Below are positions 9,013-19,966 of a stretch of DNA of 64,000 bases, one piece after another. The translations under genes were made by a program, and so were the position numbers. The stretch covers positions 3,348,001 through 3,412,000 of the forward strand of contig NZ_CP088952.1 of NCBI RefSeq assembly GCF_021165955.1, given 5' to 3'. Under the pieces are notes generated by a model. It saw only the letters and a list, made by a program, of their open reading frames with translations, ran no database searches and was not told the DNA's origin. Position 1 is the stretch's first letter, and each line of letters begins with the position of its first letter. This DNA is from Massilia endophytica (lineage in GTDB: Bacteria; Pseudomonadota; Gammaproteobacteria; Burkholderiales; Burkholderiaceae_D).

Positions 9013-9633
9013 TCATGGCTTCAGCGCGCTCGCTGCCTTGGCCAGCGCCGTGATATGGTCCCAGTCCCCGGCCTTCATGGCGTCCTTCGGCGTGAGCCAG
9101 GAACCGCCCACGCAGGCCACATTCTTCAGCGCCAGGAAGGCCGGCGCGGTCTCCTGCGAAATGCCGCCCGTGGGGCAGAACATCACGTCCGACAGCGGCC
9201 CCGCAATCGCGTTGAGCATGCCCACGCCGCCTGCCGGCACCGCGGGGAAAAGCTTGAGCTGATGGAAGCCCTGCTCGCGCGCCGCCATCACTTCGGACGG
9301 CGTCATCACCCCCGGCAGCAGCGGCAGGCCGCTGGACTTGGCGGCTGCGACCAGCGAAGGCGTGAGGCCCGGCGATACGCCGAACACGGCGCCTGCGTCG
9401 CGCGCGGCGGCGAATTCCTCCGGCTGGGTGAGCGTGCCCACACCCACGATGGCGCCTTCCACTGCGCTCATGGCGCGGATGGCGCCCAGGCCGTGCTGCG
9501 TGCGCAGCGTCACTTCCAGCACGCGGATGCCGCCTGCCACCAGCGCTTTCGCCAGCGGCACGGCGTGATCGGGATCGTCGATCGCGATCACGGGGATCAC
9601 GGCCGAAGTACGCATAATGTCGAGCAGGGTCAT
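9013..9633 (-). CDS. eda: 2-dehydro-3-deoxy-6-phosphogluconate (KDPG) aldolase
   Basis: Splits KDPG into pyruvate and glyceraldehyde 3-phosphate, the last step of the Entner-Doudoroff pathway; many homologues also act on 4-hydroxy-2-oxoglutarate. The 206 residues fit the class I aldolase family: catalytic glutamate in RVLEVTLRT, Schiff-base lysine in QLKLFPAVPAGG, and the C-terminal CPTGGIS phosphate-binding loop. It starts 2 bp after the edd stop, so the pair forms one transcript in pathway order and ends at the terminator at 8960-8989. Confidence 0.97.
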   Translation of the reverse strand: MTLLDIMRTSAVIPVIAIDDPDHAVPLAKALVAGGIRVLEVTLRTQHGLGAIRAMSAVEGAIVGVGTLTQPEEFAAARDAGAVFGVSPGLTPSLVAAAKSSGLPLLPGVMTPSEVMAAREQGFHQLKLFPAVPAGGVGMLNAIAGPLSDVMFCPTGGISQETAPAFLALKNVACVGGSWLTPKDAMKAGDWDHITALAKAASALKP

Positions 9634-9635
9634 GG

Positions 9636-11558
9636 TCAGGCTTTCTTATTGATCAGGAAATCTTCATCGGAACCGGGCACGGTATTGCCCACGTTGTCGC
9701 CGCCGTGCAGCTCCACGGTGGTCGGGATGGGCGACGGCAGCGGGAAGGTGGTGGCGCCGCCTTCCGCCGCGCACACGCTCTTGCGGTACATGGTGAACAG
9801 CTCCCGGCCCATACCGATATGGTTCGGCGACAGGTCGGCCTGCGCCAGCGCGCGCGAATGCCACACGTCGGATGCCACCAATGCCTCGAGCGTGCCGCTG
9901 GCCGCGTCCAGGCGGATCACGTCGCCGTCGCGCACCAGGCCAAGCGGACCGCCTGCCAGGATCTCGGGCGACACGTGAATGGCCGCAGGCACCTTGCCGG
10001 AAGCGCCGGACATGCGGCCGTCCGTCACCAGCGCCACCTTGCGGCCCGCGTCCTGCAGGTTCGCCAGCGCCGGGGTCAGGGCGTGCAGCTCGGGCATGCC
10101 GTTGGCGCGCGGGCCCTGGAAGCGGATCACGGCCACGAAGTCGCGGTCCAGGCTTCCCGCCTTGTAGGCCGCCATGAAGTCTTCCTGCGAGTTGAACACC
10201 AGCGCCGGCGCTTCCACCGAACGGTGCTCAGGCTTCACGGCGGAGACCTTCATGATGGCGCGGCCCAGGTTGCCCTGCACGAGCACCATGCCGCCATCCT
10301 TCGAGAAGGCATTGGCGGCGGTGCGCAGCACGTTCTCGTCTGCGCTCTGGTCCGGCGCCGACTTGAAGTCCACACCCTTGCCGTCCGCGCTCAGGAAAGG
10401 CTCGGCGCAGTGCTTGCTCAGCCCCTTGCCCAGGATGGTGGTCACGTCGTCGTGCAGCAGGCCGGCCTTCAGCAGCTCGTGGATCACGAAGCCGGTGCCG
10501 CCCGCAGCGTGGAAGTGGTTCACGTCCGCATCGCCGTTCGGGTAGATACGGGCCAGCATCGGCACCACGGCGGAGAGGTCGTTGAAATCGTCCCAGTCGA
10601 TCACGATGCCCGCCGCCTTCGCGATGGCGGGCAGGTGCAGGGTGTGGTTGGTGGAGCCGCCCGTGGCCAGCAGCGCCACGATGGCGTTGACGATGGACTT
10701 CTCGTCCACCACATGGCCAACGGGGATGTATTCATTGCCCTGGTCCGTGATTTCGGCGGCGCGCTTCGCGGCGGCTGCCGTCAGCGCATCGCGCAGCGGG
10801 GTATAGGGGTTGATGAAGGCGGCGCCCGGCAGGTGCAGGCCCATGACCTCCATCAGCATCTGGTTGCTGTTGGCCGTGCCGTAGAAGGTGCAGGTGCCCG
10901 CGCCGTGATAGGACTGCGCCTCGCCTTCCAGCAGCTCTTCGCGTGTGGCCTTGCCCTGGGCGTAGCGCTGGCGGATGGCGGCCTTCTCCTTGTTCGAGAG
11001 GCCCGATGTCATGGGACCGGCCGGCACGAACACCGCAGGCAGGTGGCCAAAGTGCAGTGCGCCGATCAGGAGGCCCGGCACGATCTTGTCGCACACGCCC
11101 AGGTAGAGGGCGGCGTCGAACATGTTGTGGGACAGCGCGACGGCCGTGCCCATGGCGATGGCGTCGCGCGAGAACAGCGAGAGCTCCATGCCCGGCTGGC
11201 CCTGGGTCACGCCGTCGCACATGGCCGGTACGCCGCCCGCGAACTGCGCTACGGCGCCCGCTTCGCGCACGGCATCCTTGATGATCTTGGGGAAGCTCTC
11301 GAACGGCTGGTGGGCCGAGAGCATGTCGTTATAGGCCGAGACAATGGCAACGGAAGGCTTGCGCACTTCCTTCAGCGCCAGCTTGTCGTTGGCCGGGAAG
11401 GCGGCAAAACCGTGCGCCAGGTTGGTGCAGGAGAGCGAACCGCGCTGCGGTCCCTTCATGCGGGCCGCCTGCAGGTGCGCCAGGTAGGCGCCGCGCGAGG
11501 GACGGCTGCGCTGAATGATGCGCGCGGTGACTTTTTCCAGGACTGGATGCAATGCCAT
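9636..11558 (-). CDS. edd: 6-phosphogluconate dehydratase
   Basis: Dehydrates 6-phosphogluconate to KDPG. The 640 residues belong to the IlvD/Edd family, with the expected length for Edd (IlvD is about 560-620). Conserved blocks include the cysteine-bearing PAMCDGVTQGQPGMELSLFS, the AGTCTFYGTANSNQM segment (iron-sulfur cysteine), and DGRMSGASGK near the C-terminus. It is divergent from pgi; HexR-like sites at 11586-11598 and 11717-11731 lie in the shared promoter region. Confidence 0.97.
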   Translation of the reverse strand: MALHPVLEKVTARIIQRSRPSRGAYLAHLQAARMKGPQRGSLSCTNLAHGFAAFPANDKLALKEVRKPSVAIVSAYNDMLSAHQPFESFPKIIKDAVREAGAVAQFAGGVPAMCDGVTQGQPGMELSLFSRDAIAMGTAVALSHNMFDAALYLGVCDKIVPGLLIGALHFGHLPAVFVPAGPMTSGLSNKEKAAIRQRYAQGKATREELLEGEAQSYHGAGTCTFYGTANSNQMLMEVMGLHLPGAAFINPYTPLRDALTAAAAKRAAEITDQGNEYIPVGHVVDEKSIVNAIVALLATGGSTNHTLHLPAIAKAAGIVIDWDDFNDLSAVVPMLARIYPNGDADVNHFHAAGGTGFVIHELLKAGLLHDDVTTILGKGLSKHCAEPFLSADGKGVDFKSAPDQSADENVLRTAANAFSKDGGMVLVQGNLGRAIMKVSAVKPEHRSVEAPALVFNSQEDFMAAYKAGSLDRDFVAVIRFQGPRANGMPELHALTPALANLQDAGRKVALVTDGRMSGASGKVPAAIHVSPEILAGGPLGLVRDGDVIRLDAASGTLEALVASDVWHSRALAQADLSPNHIGMGRELFTMYRKSVCAAEGGATTFPLPSPIPTTVELHGGDNVGNTVPGSDEDFLINKKA

Positions 11559-11584
11559 GGTCTTTCCTTATCGATGAATTCTCG

Positions 11585-11598
11585 AAATTTTACTACAG
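11585..11598 (-). promoter_or_regulatory. Candidate HexR operator upstream of edd
   Basis: Read on the minus strand this is TGTAGTAAAATTT, a good match to the TGTARTNNNATTACA type of operator known for HexR in proteobacteria, with one strong half. It lies about 30 bp before the edd start, where a bound repressor would block transcription. hexR itself is encoded about 4.3 kb away in the same locus. Confidence 0.5.
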
Positions 11599-11715
11599 AA
11601 TTGAGTGAAAGGTCGAGCCGCAACACCGTAATGTGTGCTGCAGAGCAATTCCACCTGGCAAGCCACAGCAGCCCGCTCCCTCGACAGAAAAAAAATTTGC
11701 ACCGCACAAAAACAG

Positions 11716-11731
11716 TTGTAGTGAATTTACC
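11716..11731 (+). promoter_or_regulatory. Candidate HexR operator upstream of pgi
   Basis: TGTAGTGAATTTAC repeats the strong TGTAGT half-site found before edd and the GTAGT core found before zwf. It sits about 48 bp before the pgi ATG, and an AT-rich TATAGTTGGATAAT stretch follows at 11743-11756 that could hold the -10 element. Confidence 0.5.
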
Positions 11732-11778
11732 TGTTTTTGCTGTATAGTTGGATAATATTCCCAAACCGCCATCAGAAC

Positions 11779-13427
<1,649 letters not shown>

Positions 13428-13428
<1 letters not shown>

Positions 13429-14318
13429 TGGATGCGAAGGTTGACGTCGCGTTCGACGAGGCCATGGTGGTGGGCGAATGCCCGCTCTGGGCGCCGGACG
13501 AAAAGGCCCTGTACTGGGTCGACATCGAAGGCTTCGCCGTGCACCGCCTGTGCACCGCGAGCGGAAAGCACGCATCCTGGAAGATGGCCAGCGAACCCTC
13601 TGCCCTCGCGCGCAATGCAAGCGGCGGCCTGGTGGCCGCCACGCGCAGCGGCTTTATCCACCTGGACACCGCCAGCGGCGAAGTGAGCGCCATCGCGCCG
13701 GCGCCGTTCGACCAGTCCACCACGCGCTTCAACGACGGCAAAGTGGATGCGGCCGGGCGCTTCTGGGTCGGCACCATCTACGAGCCGCGCGACAAGCCCG
13801 CAGCCGAAATGTATGTGCTGGAGCGCGGCAGGCTGCGCAAGGCCTGGTCGGGCGGCATGACGAATTCCAACGGCCTGGCCTTCAGCCCGGACAACAGGAC
13901 CATGTATCACGCCGACACCGCCACGCACCGCGTGCGGCGTTTCGATTTCGATGTGCAGGCGGGCGCCGTGGGCGAAGAGCGGGAATTGCGCGTCTTCCCG
14001 TCGGACAAGGCCTCGCCCAGCTACGGCGGCCGTCCGGATGGCGCCGCGGTGGACAGCGAAGGCAACTACTGGGTGGCGATGTTCGAGGGCGCCCGCATCC
14101 TCAAGCTCTCCCCTTCCGGCGAAGAGCTGGACGAGATCAGGCTGCCCGTGAAGTGCCCCACCATGGTGGCCTTCGGCGGCGCCGACCTGCGCACGCTCTA
14201 CATCACGAGCGCAGGCAAGCGCCCCGCCGAAGAGCTGGCGCAGTACCCGCTCAGCGGGCGGGTGCTGTCGGTACGCGTGCCGGTGGCAGGCCGCATCGAA
14301 GCGGCTTATGTGGGATAA
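13428..14318 (+). CDS. SMP-30/gluconolactonase-family lactonase
   Basis: A six-bladed beta-propeller enzyme of 296 residues. The metal-site glutamate is in VVGECPLW near the N-terminus, an asparagine in MTNSNGLAFSPD and an aspartate in GRPDGAAVDSEGNYW complete the usual SMP-30 pattern. Family members hydrolyse sugar lactones. Its position between pgi and zwf, with no pgl gene in the window, suggests that it hydrolyses 6-phosphogluconolactone made by Zwf; this is inference, since most characterised relatives prefer unphosphorylated lactones. The ATG at 13428 overlaps the pgi stop by 1 bp; a GTG at 13425 is possible. Confidence 0.88.
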
Positions 14319-14325
14319 GGCGTCC

Positions 14326-14341
14326 GGTAGTATAGTTACAC
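14326..14341 (+). promoter_or_regulatory. Candidate HexR operator upstream of zwf
   Basis: GGTAGTATAGTTACA resembles the two HexR-like sites of the edd-pgi region and is itself an imperfect palindrome (GTAGT/GTTACA). It lies about 45 bp before the zwf ATG in the 67-bp gap after the lactonase gene, so zwf-hexR may have its own HexR-controlled promoter and hexR may be autoregulated. Confidence 0.5.
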
Positions 14342-14385
14342 GAACGTATAGATAAACAGTCGTAAATTTTCAGAAGATAACGAAT

Positions 14386-15858
14386 ATGGCACTCTCCGAT
14401 TTCGACCTGGTCCTCTTTGGCGGCAGCGGCGACCTGGCAATGCGCAAACTCCTGCCCGCGATGTTCAGCCGCGACGTGTGCGGCGACCTGCCGCCCAATG
14501 CCCGCATCATCTGCATCGGCCGCCACGAGGCCGGCCAGGAAGAGTTCATCAATACGGTGAACACGACCTCCAGGCCGCACATCAAGTCGCCCAAGGTCAC
14601 GCCGGAGAACTGGGAGCGCTTCACCAAGCGCATCGTCTACGTATCGCTGAACGCCACCGATGCCGCTTCCTACAAGGCCCTGTCGGCGGCGCTGCGTCCC
14701 GACCCGGCGCTGATCCGCGTCTACTACCTGGCCACGCCGCCCGCCATCTTCTCGAAAATCTGCGAGAACCTGAAGACCAGCGGCCTGGTGACGAAGAATT
14801 CGCGCGTGGTGCTGGAAAAGCCACTGGGCCGCGACCTCGCCTCCGCCAAGCAGATCAACGCGGAGGTGGGCAAGTTCTTCGACGAATCGCAGATCTACCG
14901 TATCGACCACTACCTGGGCAAGGAAACGGTGCAGAACCTGCTGGCTCTGCGCTTCGGCAATATCCTGTTCGAGCCGCTGTGGCGCCGTGAATGGATTTCG
15001 GACGTGCAGATTACCATCGCCGAGAAGCTGGGCGTGGGCAACCGCATCGGCTACTACGACACTTCGGGCGCCCTGCGCGACATGCTGCAGAACCACCTGC
15101 TCCAACTGCTCTGCATCGTGGCCATGGAGCCGCCCGCCTCGATCGCGCCGGATGCGGTGCGCGACGCCAAGCTGCAGGTGCTGCGCTCCCTGAAGCGCTT
15201 CACCCCCACCACGCTGGCGCAGAACATCGTGCGCGGCCAGTACCGCGCCGGCCATGTCGATGGCCAGGCGGTGCCGAGCTACCGCGACGAACCGGATGCG
15301 CCGCAGAATTCGCGCACCGAGACCTTCGTGGCGATGAAGGCGGAAATCGACACCTGGCGCTGGGCGGGCGTGCCCTTCTACCTGCGCACCGGCAAGCGCA
15401 TGGCGGACGGCCTGGCGGAGATCGTGGTGCGCTTCAAGCAGATTCCGCACTCCATCTTCAACCAGCCCACCTCCAGCTTCCAGCCGAACTCCCTGGTGAT
15501 CCGCCTGCAGCCGGACGAGGGCCTGCGCATGAACCTCATGGCCAAGACGCCGGGCGAAGGCATGCGCCTGAAACAGGCCGAGCTGGAACTGGACTTCCGC
15601 GAAACCTTCAAGACCCCGCGCATGGACGCCTACGAGCGCCTGCTGCTCGACGTGCTGCGCGGCCAGCTGACCCTCTTCATGCGCGGCGACGAACTGGAAG
15701 CGGCATGGGAGTGGGTGGAGCCTATCCTCAATAACTGGGAACAGGACGACACCGCACCGCTGCCCTATGCCTCGGGCACCTGGGGCCCGGCCGCCGCCAG
15801 CGCCCTGATCGGCCGCGACGGCCTGCAATGGCGTGAAGAAGCGCTGCCGGAAGACTGA
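14386..15858 (+). CDS. zwf: Glucose-6-phosphate 1-dehydrogenase
   Basis: Oxidises glucose 6-phosphate to 6-phosphogluconolactone with NAD(P)+, feeding both the pentose phosphate and Entner-Doudoroff routes. The 490-residue protein shows the N-terminal nucleotide-binding loop LFGGSGDLAMRKL, the family signature RIDHYLGKE with the catalytic histidine downstream, and VPFYLRTGKRM. Its length equals that of E. coli Zwf (491). hexR follows after 14 bp, so the two are probably co-transcribed. Confidence 0.97.
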   Translation: MALSDFDLVLFGGSGDLAMRKLLPAMFSRDVCGDLPPNARIICIGRHEAGQEEFINTVNTTSRPHIKSPKVTPENWERFTKRIVYVSLNATDAASYKALSAALRPDPALIRVYYLATPPAIFSKICENLKTSGLVTKNSRVVLEKPLGRDLASAKQINAEVGKFFDESQIYRIDHYLGKETVQNLLALRFGNILFEPLWRREWISDVQITIAEKLGVGNRIGYYDTSGALRDMLQNHLLQLLCIVAMEPPASIAPDAVRDAKLQVLRSLKRFTPTTLAQNIVRGQYRAGHVDGQAVPSYRDEPDAPQNSRTETFVAMKAEIDTWRWAGVPFYLRTGKRMADGLAEIVVRFKQIPHSIFNQPTSSFQPNSLVIRLQPDEGLRMNLMAKTPGEGMRLKQAELELDFRETFKTPRMDAYERLLLDVLRGQLTLFMRGDELEAAWEWVEPILNNWEQDDTAPLPYASGTWGPAAASALIGRDGLQWREEALPED

Positions 15859-15872
15859 GCGGAGCGCTGCAC

Positions 15873-16727
15873 GTGCTACTTGATTCGATCCGTACCCAGC
15901 TCGACTCGCTGTCCAAGTCCGAGCGCAAGGTGGCGCTGGCGGTGCTGGACAATCCCAGCCGCACCGTGGGCGCCAACATCACCGCGCTGGCCAAGACGGC
16001 GCAGGTCTCCGAGCCTACCGTGGTGCGCTTCTGCCGCACCCTGGGCTATGACGGCTGGCACGAGTTCAAGCTGAAGCTGGCGCAGGGCCTTGCCCTCGCC
16101 CTGCCCGGCCTGAATGAGCAGCCCACGCAGGACGACCTGGCCTCCGATCTCGTCAACAAGATCTGCAGCCGCTCCATCAATACGCTGCTGGACCTGCGCA
16201 ACAACCTGCGCCATGAACCGATCCAGCAGGCGCTGGACATCCTGTCCAAGGCCAACAAGATCGAGTTCTACGGCCAGGGCACCTCCGGCATCGTGGCGGC
16301 GGATGCGCAGCACAAGTTCTTCCGCTCCGGCGTGCCGACAGTCGCCTATTCCGACCCGGCCATCCACAGCATTGCAGCAGCCCTGCTGCGCAAGGGCGAT
16401 GCGCTGGTGGCGATTTCCCAGCGCGGCAACAGCCCGGCGCTGGTGCGCTCCGTGAGCCTGGCGCGCGACGGCGGTGCGGACGTGATCGTGCTGGCGCCAT
16501 CCGGCACGCCGCTGGCGGACCTTGCGACGGTGCTGATTCCCATCGACCTGATTTTCAACACCGACCCGTACACGCCCATCTCCGCGCGCCTGGCCTATCT
16601 GGTAGTGATCGACGTGCTGGCCGTGGGCCTGGCGCTCAAGCGCGGGCCGGAGTTCCGCAAGAAGATGCAGAACGCGCAGAAGGCGCTGCAGGAATTCGAA
16701 GTGCAGTTCGACTCCTTCATCGGCTAA
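15873..16727 (+). CDS. hexR: HexR-type RpiR-family transcriptional regulator
   Basis: A 284-residue regulator with an N-terminal RpiR helix-turn-helix (about 1-80; ALAKTAQVSEPTVVRFCRTLGYDGWHEFK) and a C-terminal SIS sugar-isomerase fold (about 120-260; IEFYGQGTSGIVA and VAISQRGNSPALVR). HexR proteins sense KDPG and control edd, eda, zwf and glyceraldehyde-phosphate genes; placement directly behind zwf supports this assignment. The start is GTG. Its last 11 bp overlap the 3' end of the convergent MFS gene, so there is no room for a terminator between them. Confidence 0.93.
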   Translation: MLLDSIRTQLDSLSKSERKVALAVLDNPSRTVGANITALAKTAQVSEPTVVRFCRTLGYDGWHEFKLKLAQGLALALPGLNEQPTQDDLASDLVNKICSRSINTLLDLRNNLRHEPIQQALDILSKANKIEFYGQGTSGIVAADAQHKFFRSGVPTVAYSDPAIHSIAAALLRKGDALVAISQRGNSPALVRSVSLARDGGADVIVLAPSGTPLADLATVLIPIDLIFNTDPYTPISARLAYLVVIDVLAVGLALKRGPEFRKKMQNAQKALQEFEVQFDSFIG

Positions 16728-17898
16728 GCAGCGACAGTCCCAGCGCGATGGCGGTGCCGCAAGCCAGCACCGCCAGCAGCGCCTCATACCCTCCCCCCGC
16801 CACCAGCAGCGCCGCCGCGAACGGAAAGCCGTAGCGCGGCACCAGGTAGCTCATGCTGAACACCGACATTGCCGCAGGCGCGCCTCCCGGCGGGGCGTGG
16901 GCGATGGCCTGCGCCTGCATCAGCGGGTAGGCCAGGCCATAGCCCCCGCCCAGCAGGAATGCGCCTGCCGCATAAAAGTATGCGGAGCGCCCCGCCAGCG
17001 CGAGCAGCGCCAGGCCCGCAAGTACAAGGCCAATCAGCAGAGGCAGCAGTCTCGCGAGCTCGCAGCGCCTGCCAAGCCATGCCGCCGCGAAGCGCGCCGC
17101 GATGGCTGCCACGGTGTACCACAGGAAGAAGACGCCGAAGCGCTGGCTTTGCGCCGCGGCGAAGCCGGTCTGGAAATTGACCATGCTGGTATAGGTGCAG
17201 GCAGCCAGCGCCACCATGATGTAGAAGGCCGCGCCGGGCCAGCGCAGCACGGCCGCAGCGCCGGAGATGGCGCGGTTCGCCGCTGCCACCTCGTGCGCAG
17301 CGCGATCCCACGGCGGCAGCCGGGCATCGCCTGCCAGATGCACGCCGCGCCTGCACAGGAAGAAGGCCGCCGCGCTGCATGCGGCGGCGGCGAGGAAGAG
17401 CCAGGCGAAGGCGCCTGGCGCGCTGTCCAGCACCATATCTGCCACCAGGGGCGCGGCGCCGCTGCCGATGCTGCCCACGGCACCCAGCAGCAGAAGCGCA
17501 GGCGCGCGCTGCGGCGCTTCGCTCGCCGACGCCATGCACAGCGGCTGCAATGTGAAGCATAGCCCCCATCCCCAGCCCTGGATCAGCGATGCGAGAAAGA
17601 GCAGCGGCAAGGGCGCAGCTGCCCATGCCCCGGCTGCGAACAGCAGCGCGCCCAGGGCGAAGATGGCGCTGCCCAGCGGCGCGAGGCGGCGCAAGCCCGC
17701 ACGCCGCACCAGCCAGGCGCTTCCCGCCGAACACGCGATGGCGCCGACAGCGCCCGCGCCGATCAATTGCGCCGCCTGCATCTCGTCGTGTCCCTGCCGC
17801 GCCACGAACAGCGGCAGGATGTAGAACATGCCGACCGCGAAGTAGACCAGCAGGCACTCCAGCAGGAAAAGGCGGCGCGCCCGCCGCTGCGCCGTCAC
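16717..17898 (-). CDS. MFS transporter, 12 transmembrane segments
   Basis: A 393-residue, highly hydrophobic protein with about twelve predicted membrane helices in two halves separated by a cytoplasmic loop near residue 195 (RLPPWDRAAHEV). It lacks clear drug-exporter motifs, so the substrate is unknown. The start is a GTG at 17898 that overlaps the stop of the upstream oxidoreductase by 4 bp (GTGA); the same frame stays open for 81 codons further upstream, but that stretch lies inside the oxidoreductase gene and is not membrane-like. Tight coupling suggests both serve one compound or stress. Confidence 0.85.
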   Translation of the reverse strand: MTAQRRARRLFLLECLLVYFAVGMFYILPLFVARQGHDEMQAAQLIGAGAVGAIACSAGSAWLVRRAGLRRLAPLGSAIFALGALLFAAGAWAAAPLPLLFLASLIQGWGWGLCFTLQPLCMASASEAPQRAPALLLLGAVGSIGSGAAPLVADMVLDSAPGAFAWLFLAAAACSAAAFFLCRRGVHLAGDARLPPWDRAAHEVAAANRAISGAAAVLRWPGAAFYIMVALAACTYTSMVNFQTGFAAAQSQRFGVFFLWYTVAAIAARFAAAWLGRRCELARLLPLLIGLVLAGLALLALAGRSAYFYAAGAFLLGGGYGLAYPLMQAQAIAHAPPGGAPAAMSVFSMSYLVPRYGFPFAAALLVAGGGYEALLAVLACGTAIALGLSLLSR

Positions 17899-18920
17899 GG
17901 CGCGAAGCCGGAGAGCACGGTCTTGCCGATGCTGCGCCCTTCCGCCATGCGCTGCAGGGCCGCGCGCAGGGTTCCAGCATTCAGCGGCGTAACGTGCTCC
18001 GTCATCGTGCTGCGGACGAGGCCCGCATCCACTTGCGCCGCCACCTCGGCGAGCATCTCGCCAATGAGATGGCTGCGCTCGGGCGTGTACTCGTTGCGGG
18101 TGAAAACCATCTCCCACACGAGGGTGGCGCTCTTGTCCCACAGCGCGGCCCAGTCGATGGGCTTTGTCGCTTCCACCACCGTGCCTATCGTGCCCTCCGG
18201 CGCAACGGCCTGCACGGCGGCCGGATAGTAGGTGTCCGTGTCGCTCAGTATCAGCACATAGTCGGCGTAGCGGAAGCCTGCCTGCGCCATCTGGGCAGGA
18301 ATATCCTTCCGGTGGTCGATCACGTGGCTTGCGCCCAGCGCAAGGACCCAGTCGGCGGACGCCGGCCGCGATGCGGTGGCGATCACCTCGAGGCCGGCAA
18401 CACGCGCGGCAAACTGTACCGCCATCGAACCCACGCCGCCCGCTGCGCCGATAATGAGGATGCGCTTCCCCGCATTTGCCGCCGGATCGCGCGGCACCTT
18501 CATGCGGGCGAACAGCGCGCTCCAGGCGGTGAGCGCCGTGAGCGGCAAGGCAGCGGCTTCCGCATGGTTCAGGGACTCAGGCTTGCGGGCGGCCAGGCGC
18601 TCATCCACCAGCTGGAACTCGGCGAAGCTGCCCTGGCGGCCCAGCTCCCCGGCGTAGTAGACGCTGTCGCCGGGCCGGAACCTGGTGACGGCTGCTCCGG
18701 CGGACAGCACCACGCCCGATGCGTCCCAGCCCAGCACGCGCGGCTGCTCCTCCACCTTGTCCTTCGGGCGCCGCACCCGGTTGTCGAGAGGATTGATGGC
18801 GGTGGCTTCCACGCGCACCAGAATGTCGTGCGGGCCGGGGGAAGGCATGGGCAGGTCGGTGTCGAACAGGGATTCCGGCAGTTCCGGCGGCAGATAACGT
18901 TGCAGGGCAATGGCTTTCAT
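17895..18920 (-). CDS. Zinc-type alcohol dehydrogenase / quinone oxidoreductase family protein
   Basis: A 341-residue medium-chain dehydrogenase/reductase. The N-terminal GroES-like half contains GPHDILVRVEATAINPLDNRVR and the C-terminal Rossmann half the nucleotide-binding loop IIGAAGGVGSMAVQFAA. The cysteines that hold catalytic zinc in true alcohol dehydrogenases are absent, pointing to the zinc-free NADPH:quinone reductase branch (ZADH1/QOR-like). It is divergent from the LysR gene, a usual target-regulator layout, and coupled to the MFS transporter. Confidence 0.88.
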   Translation of the reverse strand: MKAIALQRYLPPELPESLFDTDLPMPSPGPHDILVRVEATAINPLDNRVRRPKDKVEEQPRVLGWDASGVVLSAGAAVTRFRPGDSVYYAGELGRQGSFAEFQLVDERLAARKPESLNHAEAAALPLTALTAWSALFARMKVPRDPAANAGKRILIIGAAGGVGSMAVQFAARVAGLEVIATASRPASADWVLALGASHVIDHRKDIPAQMAQAGFRYADYVLILSDTDTYYPAAVQAVAPEGTIGTVVEATKPIDWAALWDKSATLVWEMVFTRNEYTPERSHLIGEMLAEVAAQVDAGLVRSTMTEHVTPLNAGTLRAALQRMAEGRSIGKTVLSGFAP

Positions 18921-18991
18921 GGTTCCTCCTTGATGGGTTGAAGTATGAAAGCTTTGCCATATTAGATAAACACATCCATAATTGATTGACC

Positions 18992-19008
18992 ATCAAATCT
19001 CATTTGAT
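18992..19008. promoter_or_regulatory. Candidate LysR-type operator
   Basis: ATCAAATCTCATTTGAT is a perfect 6-bp inverted repeat with a 5-bp spacer, containing the T-N11-A core typical of LysR-family binding sites. It is in the 93-bp divergent gap and ends 5 bp before the LysR start codon, so binding would repress the regulator and could control the oxidoreductase promoter. Confidence 0.55.
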
Positions 19009-19013
19009 AATCG

Positions 19014-19907
19014 ATGTATCAGCTTCCCGACCTGAAACTCTTCCTGCGCATTGCCGAAACGGGCAATCTCTCCGCCGCCGCGCGCGACCTTGGCCTGTTG
19101 CCCGCGACCGCCAGCGCGAGCCTGAAACGCATCGAAAGGCAGCTGGACTGCCGCCTGTTCGAGCGCACCACGCGCAGCATGCGGCTCACGCAGCAGGGCG
19201 AGCTTTTCCGCGACTATTGCGCCAGCGCGCTGCAGGTGCTGGCGGATGGCGAAGCTGCCCTGAACGACAGCCGCAAGGCCCTGCACGGCCAGCTGCGCAT
19301 TTCGGCGCCTGCCGACTGGGGCCGCAATGTGCTGCGCCCATGGCTGGACGCCTTTCAAACGGCGCATCCGCAGCTGGGCCTGACCCTGCAATGCTCGGAC
19401 TACCGCAGCGACCTGTTTCGCGATCCCTTCGATCTGGCCTTCCGCTACGGCAGGCAGGACGACTCCACCCTCATCGCACAGGAAATGGCAGCCAATGAGC
19501 GCATCCTCGTCGCCTCCCCCGCCTATATCAAGCTGCATGGAACGCCGAAGACCCTGGATGCCCTGCGCCAGCACAACTGCCTGCTGCACAACCTGAACCA
19601 GCTGCGCACGAATATCTGGCGCTTCCGTGGGGCGGGCGGCCTCACCGAAATCACCGTCAGCGGCAACCGCGTGGCGGACGACGGCGGCGTGGTGCGCGCC
19701 TGGGCGGTGGATGGTCTGGGCATCGCCTGCAAGTCCCGGCTGGACGTGCAGGAGGACGTGCGCGCCGGCCGCCTCGTTCATATCCTGCCCCAGGTGCGGG
19801 GGCCGGACTGGCCGCTGTATGCGGTCTACCCTCACCGCGACAGCGTGTCGCCCGCCGTGCGCGCGGCGATCGCCTTCGTGCGCGGGCGGCTGTCCCAAAC
19901 ACCATGA
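19014..19907 (+). CDS. LysR-family transcriptional regulator
   Basis: A 297-residue LTTR. The N-terminal winged helix-turn-helix (about 1-60) reads LKLFLRIAETGNLSAAARDLGL and ends in LFERTTRSMRLTQQGE. The rest is a periplasmic-binding-protein-like effector domain with the QLRISAPADWGR entry strand. It belongs to the CrgA/DmlR-like branch common in betaproteobacteria. The effector is unknown; the divergent oxidoreductase/MFS pair is the likely target. Confidence 0.93.
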   Translation: MYQLPDLKLFLRIAETGNLSAAARDLGLLPATASASLKRIERQLDCRLFERTTRSMRLTQQGELFRDYCASALQVLADGEAALNDSRKALHGQLRISAPADWGRNVLRPWLDAFQTAHPQLGLTLQCSDYRSDLFRDPFDLAFRYGRQDDSTLIAQEMAANERILVASPAYIKLHGTPKTLDALRQHNCLLHNLNQLRTNIWRFRGAGGLTEITVSGNRVADDGGVVRAWAVDGLGIACKSRLDVQEDVRAGRLVHILPQVRGPDWPLYAVYPHRDSVSPAVRAAIAFVRGRLSQTP

Positions 19908-19966
19908 AATCCGGGCCTCGCGGTACAATAGCGGTTTCGTCCCCAACCTTTGCACCCGGCCGCAAA

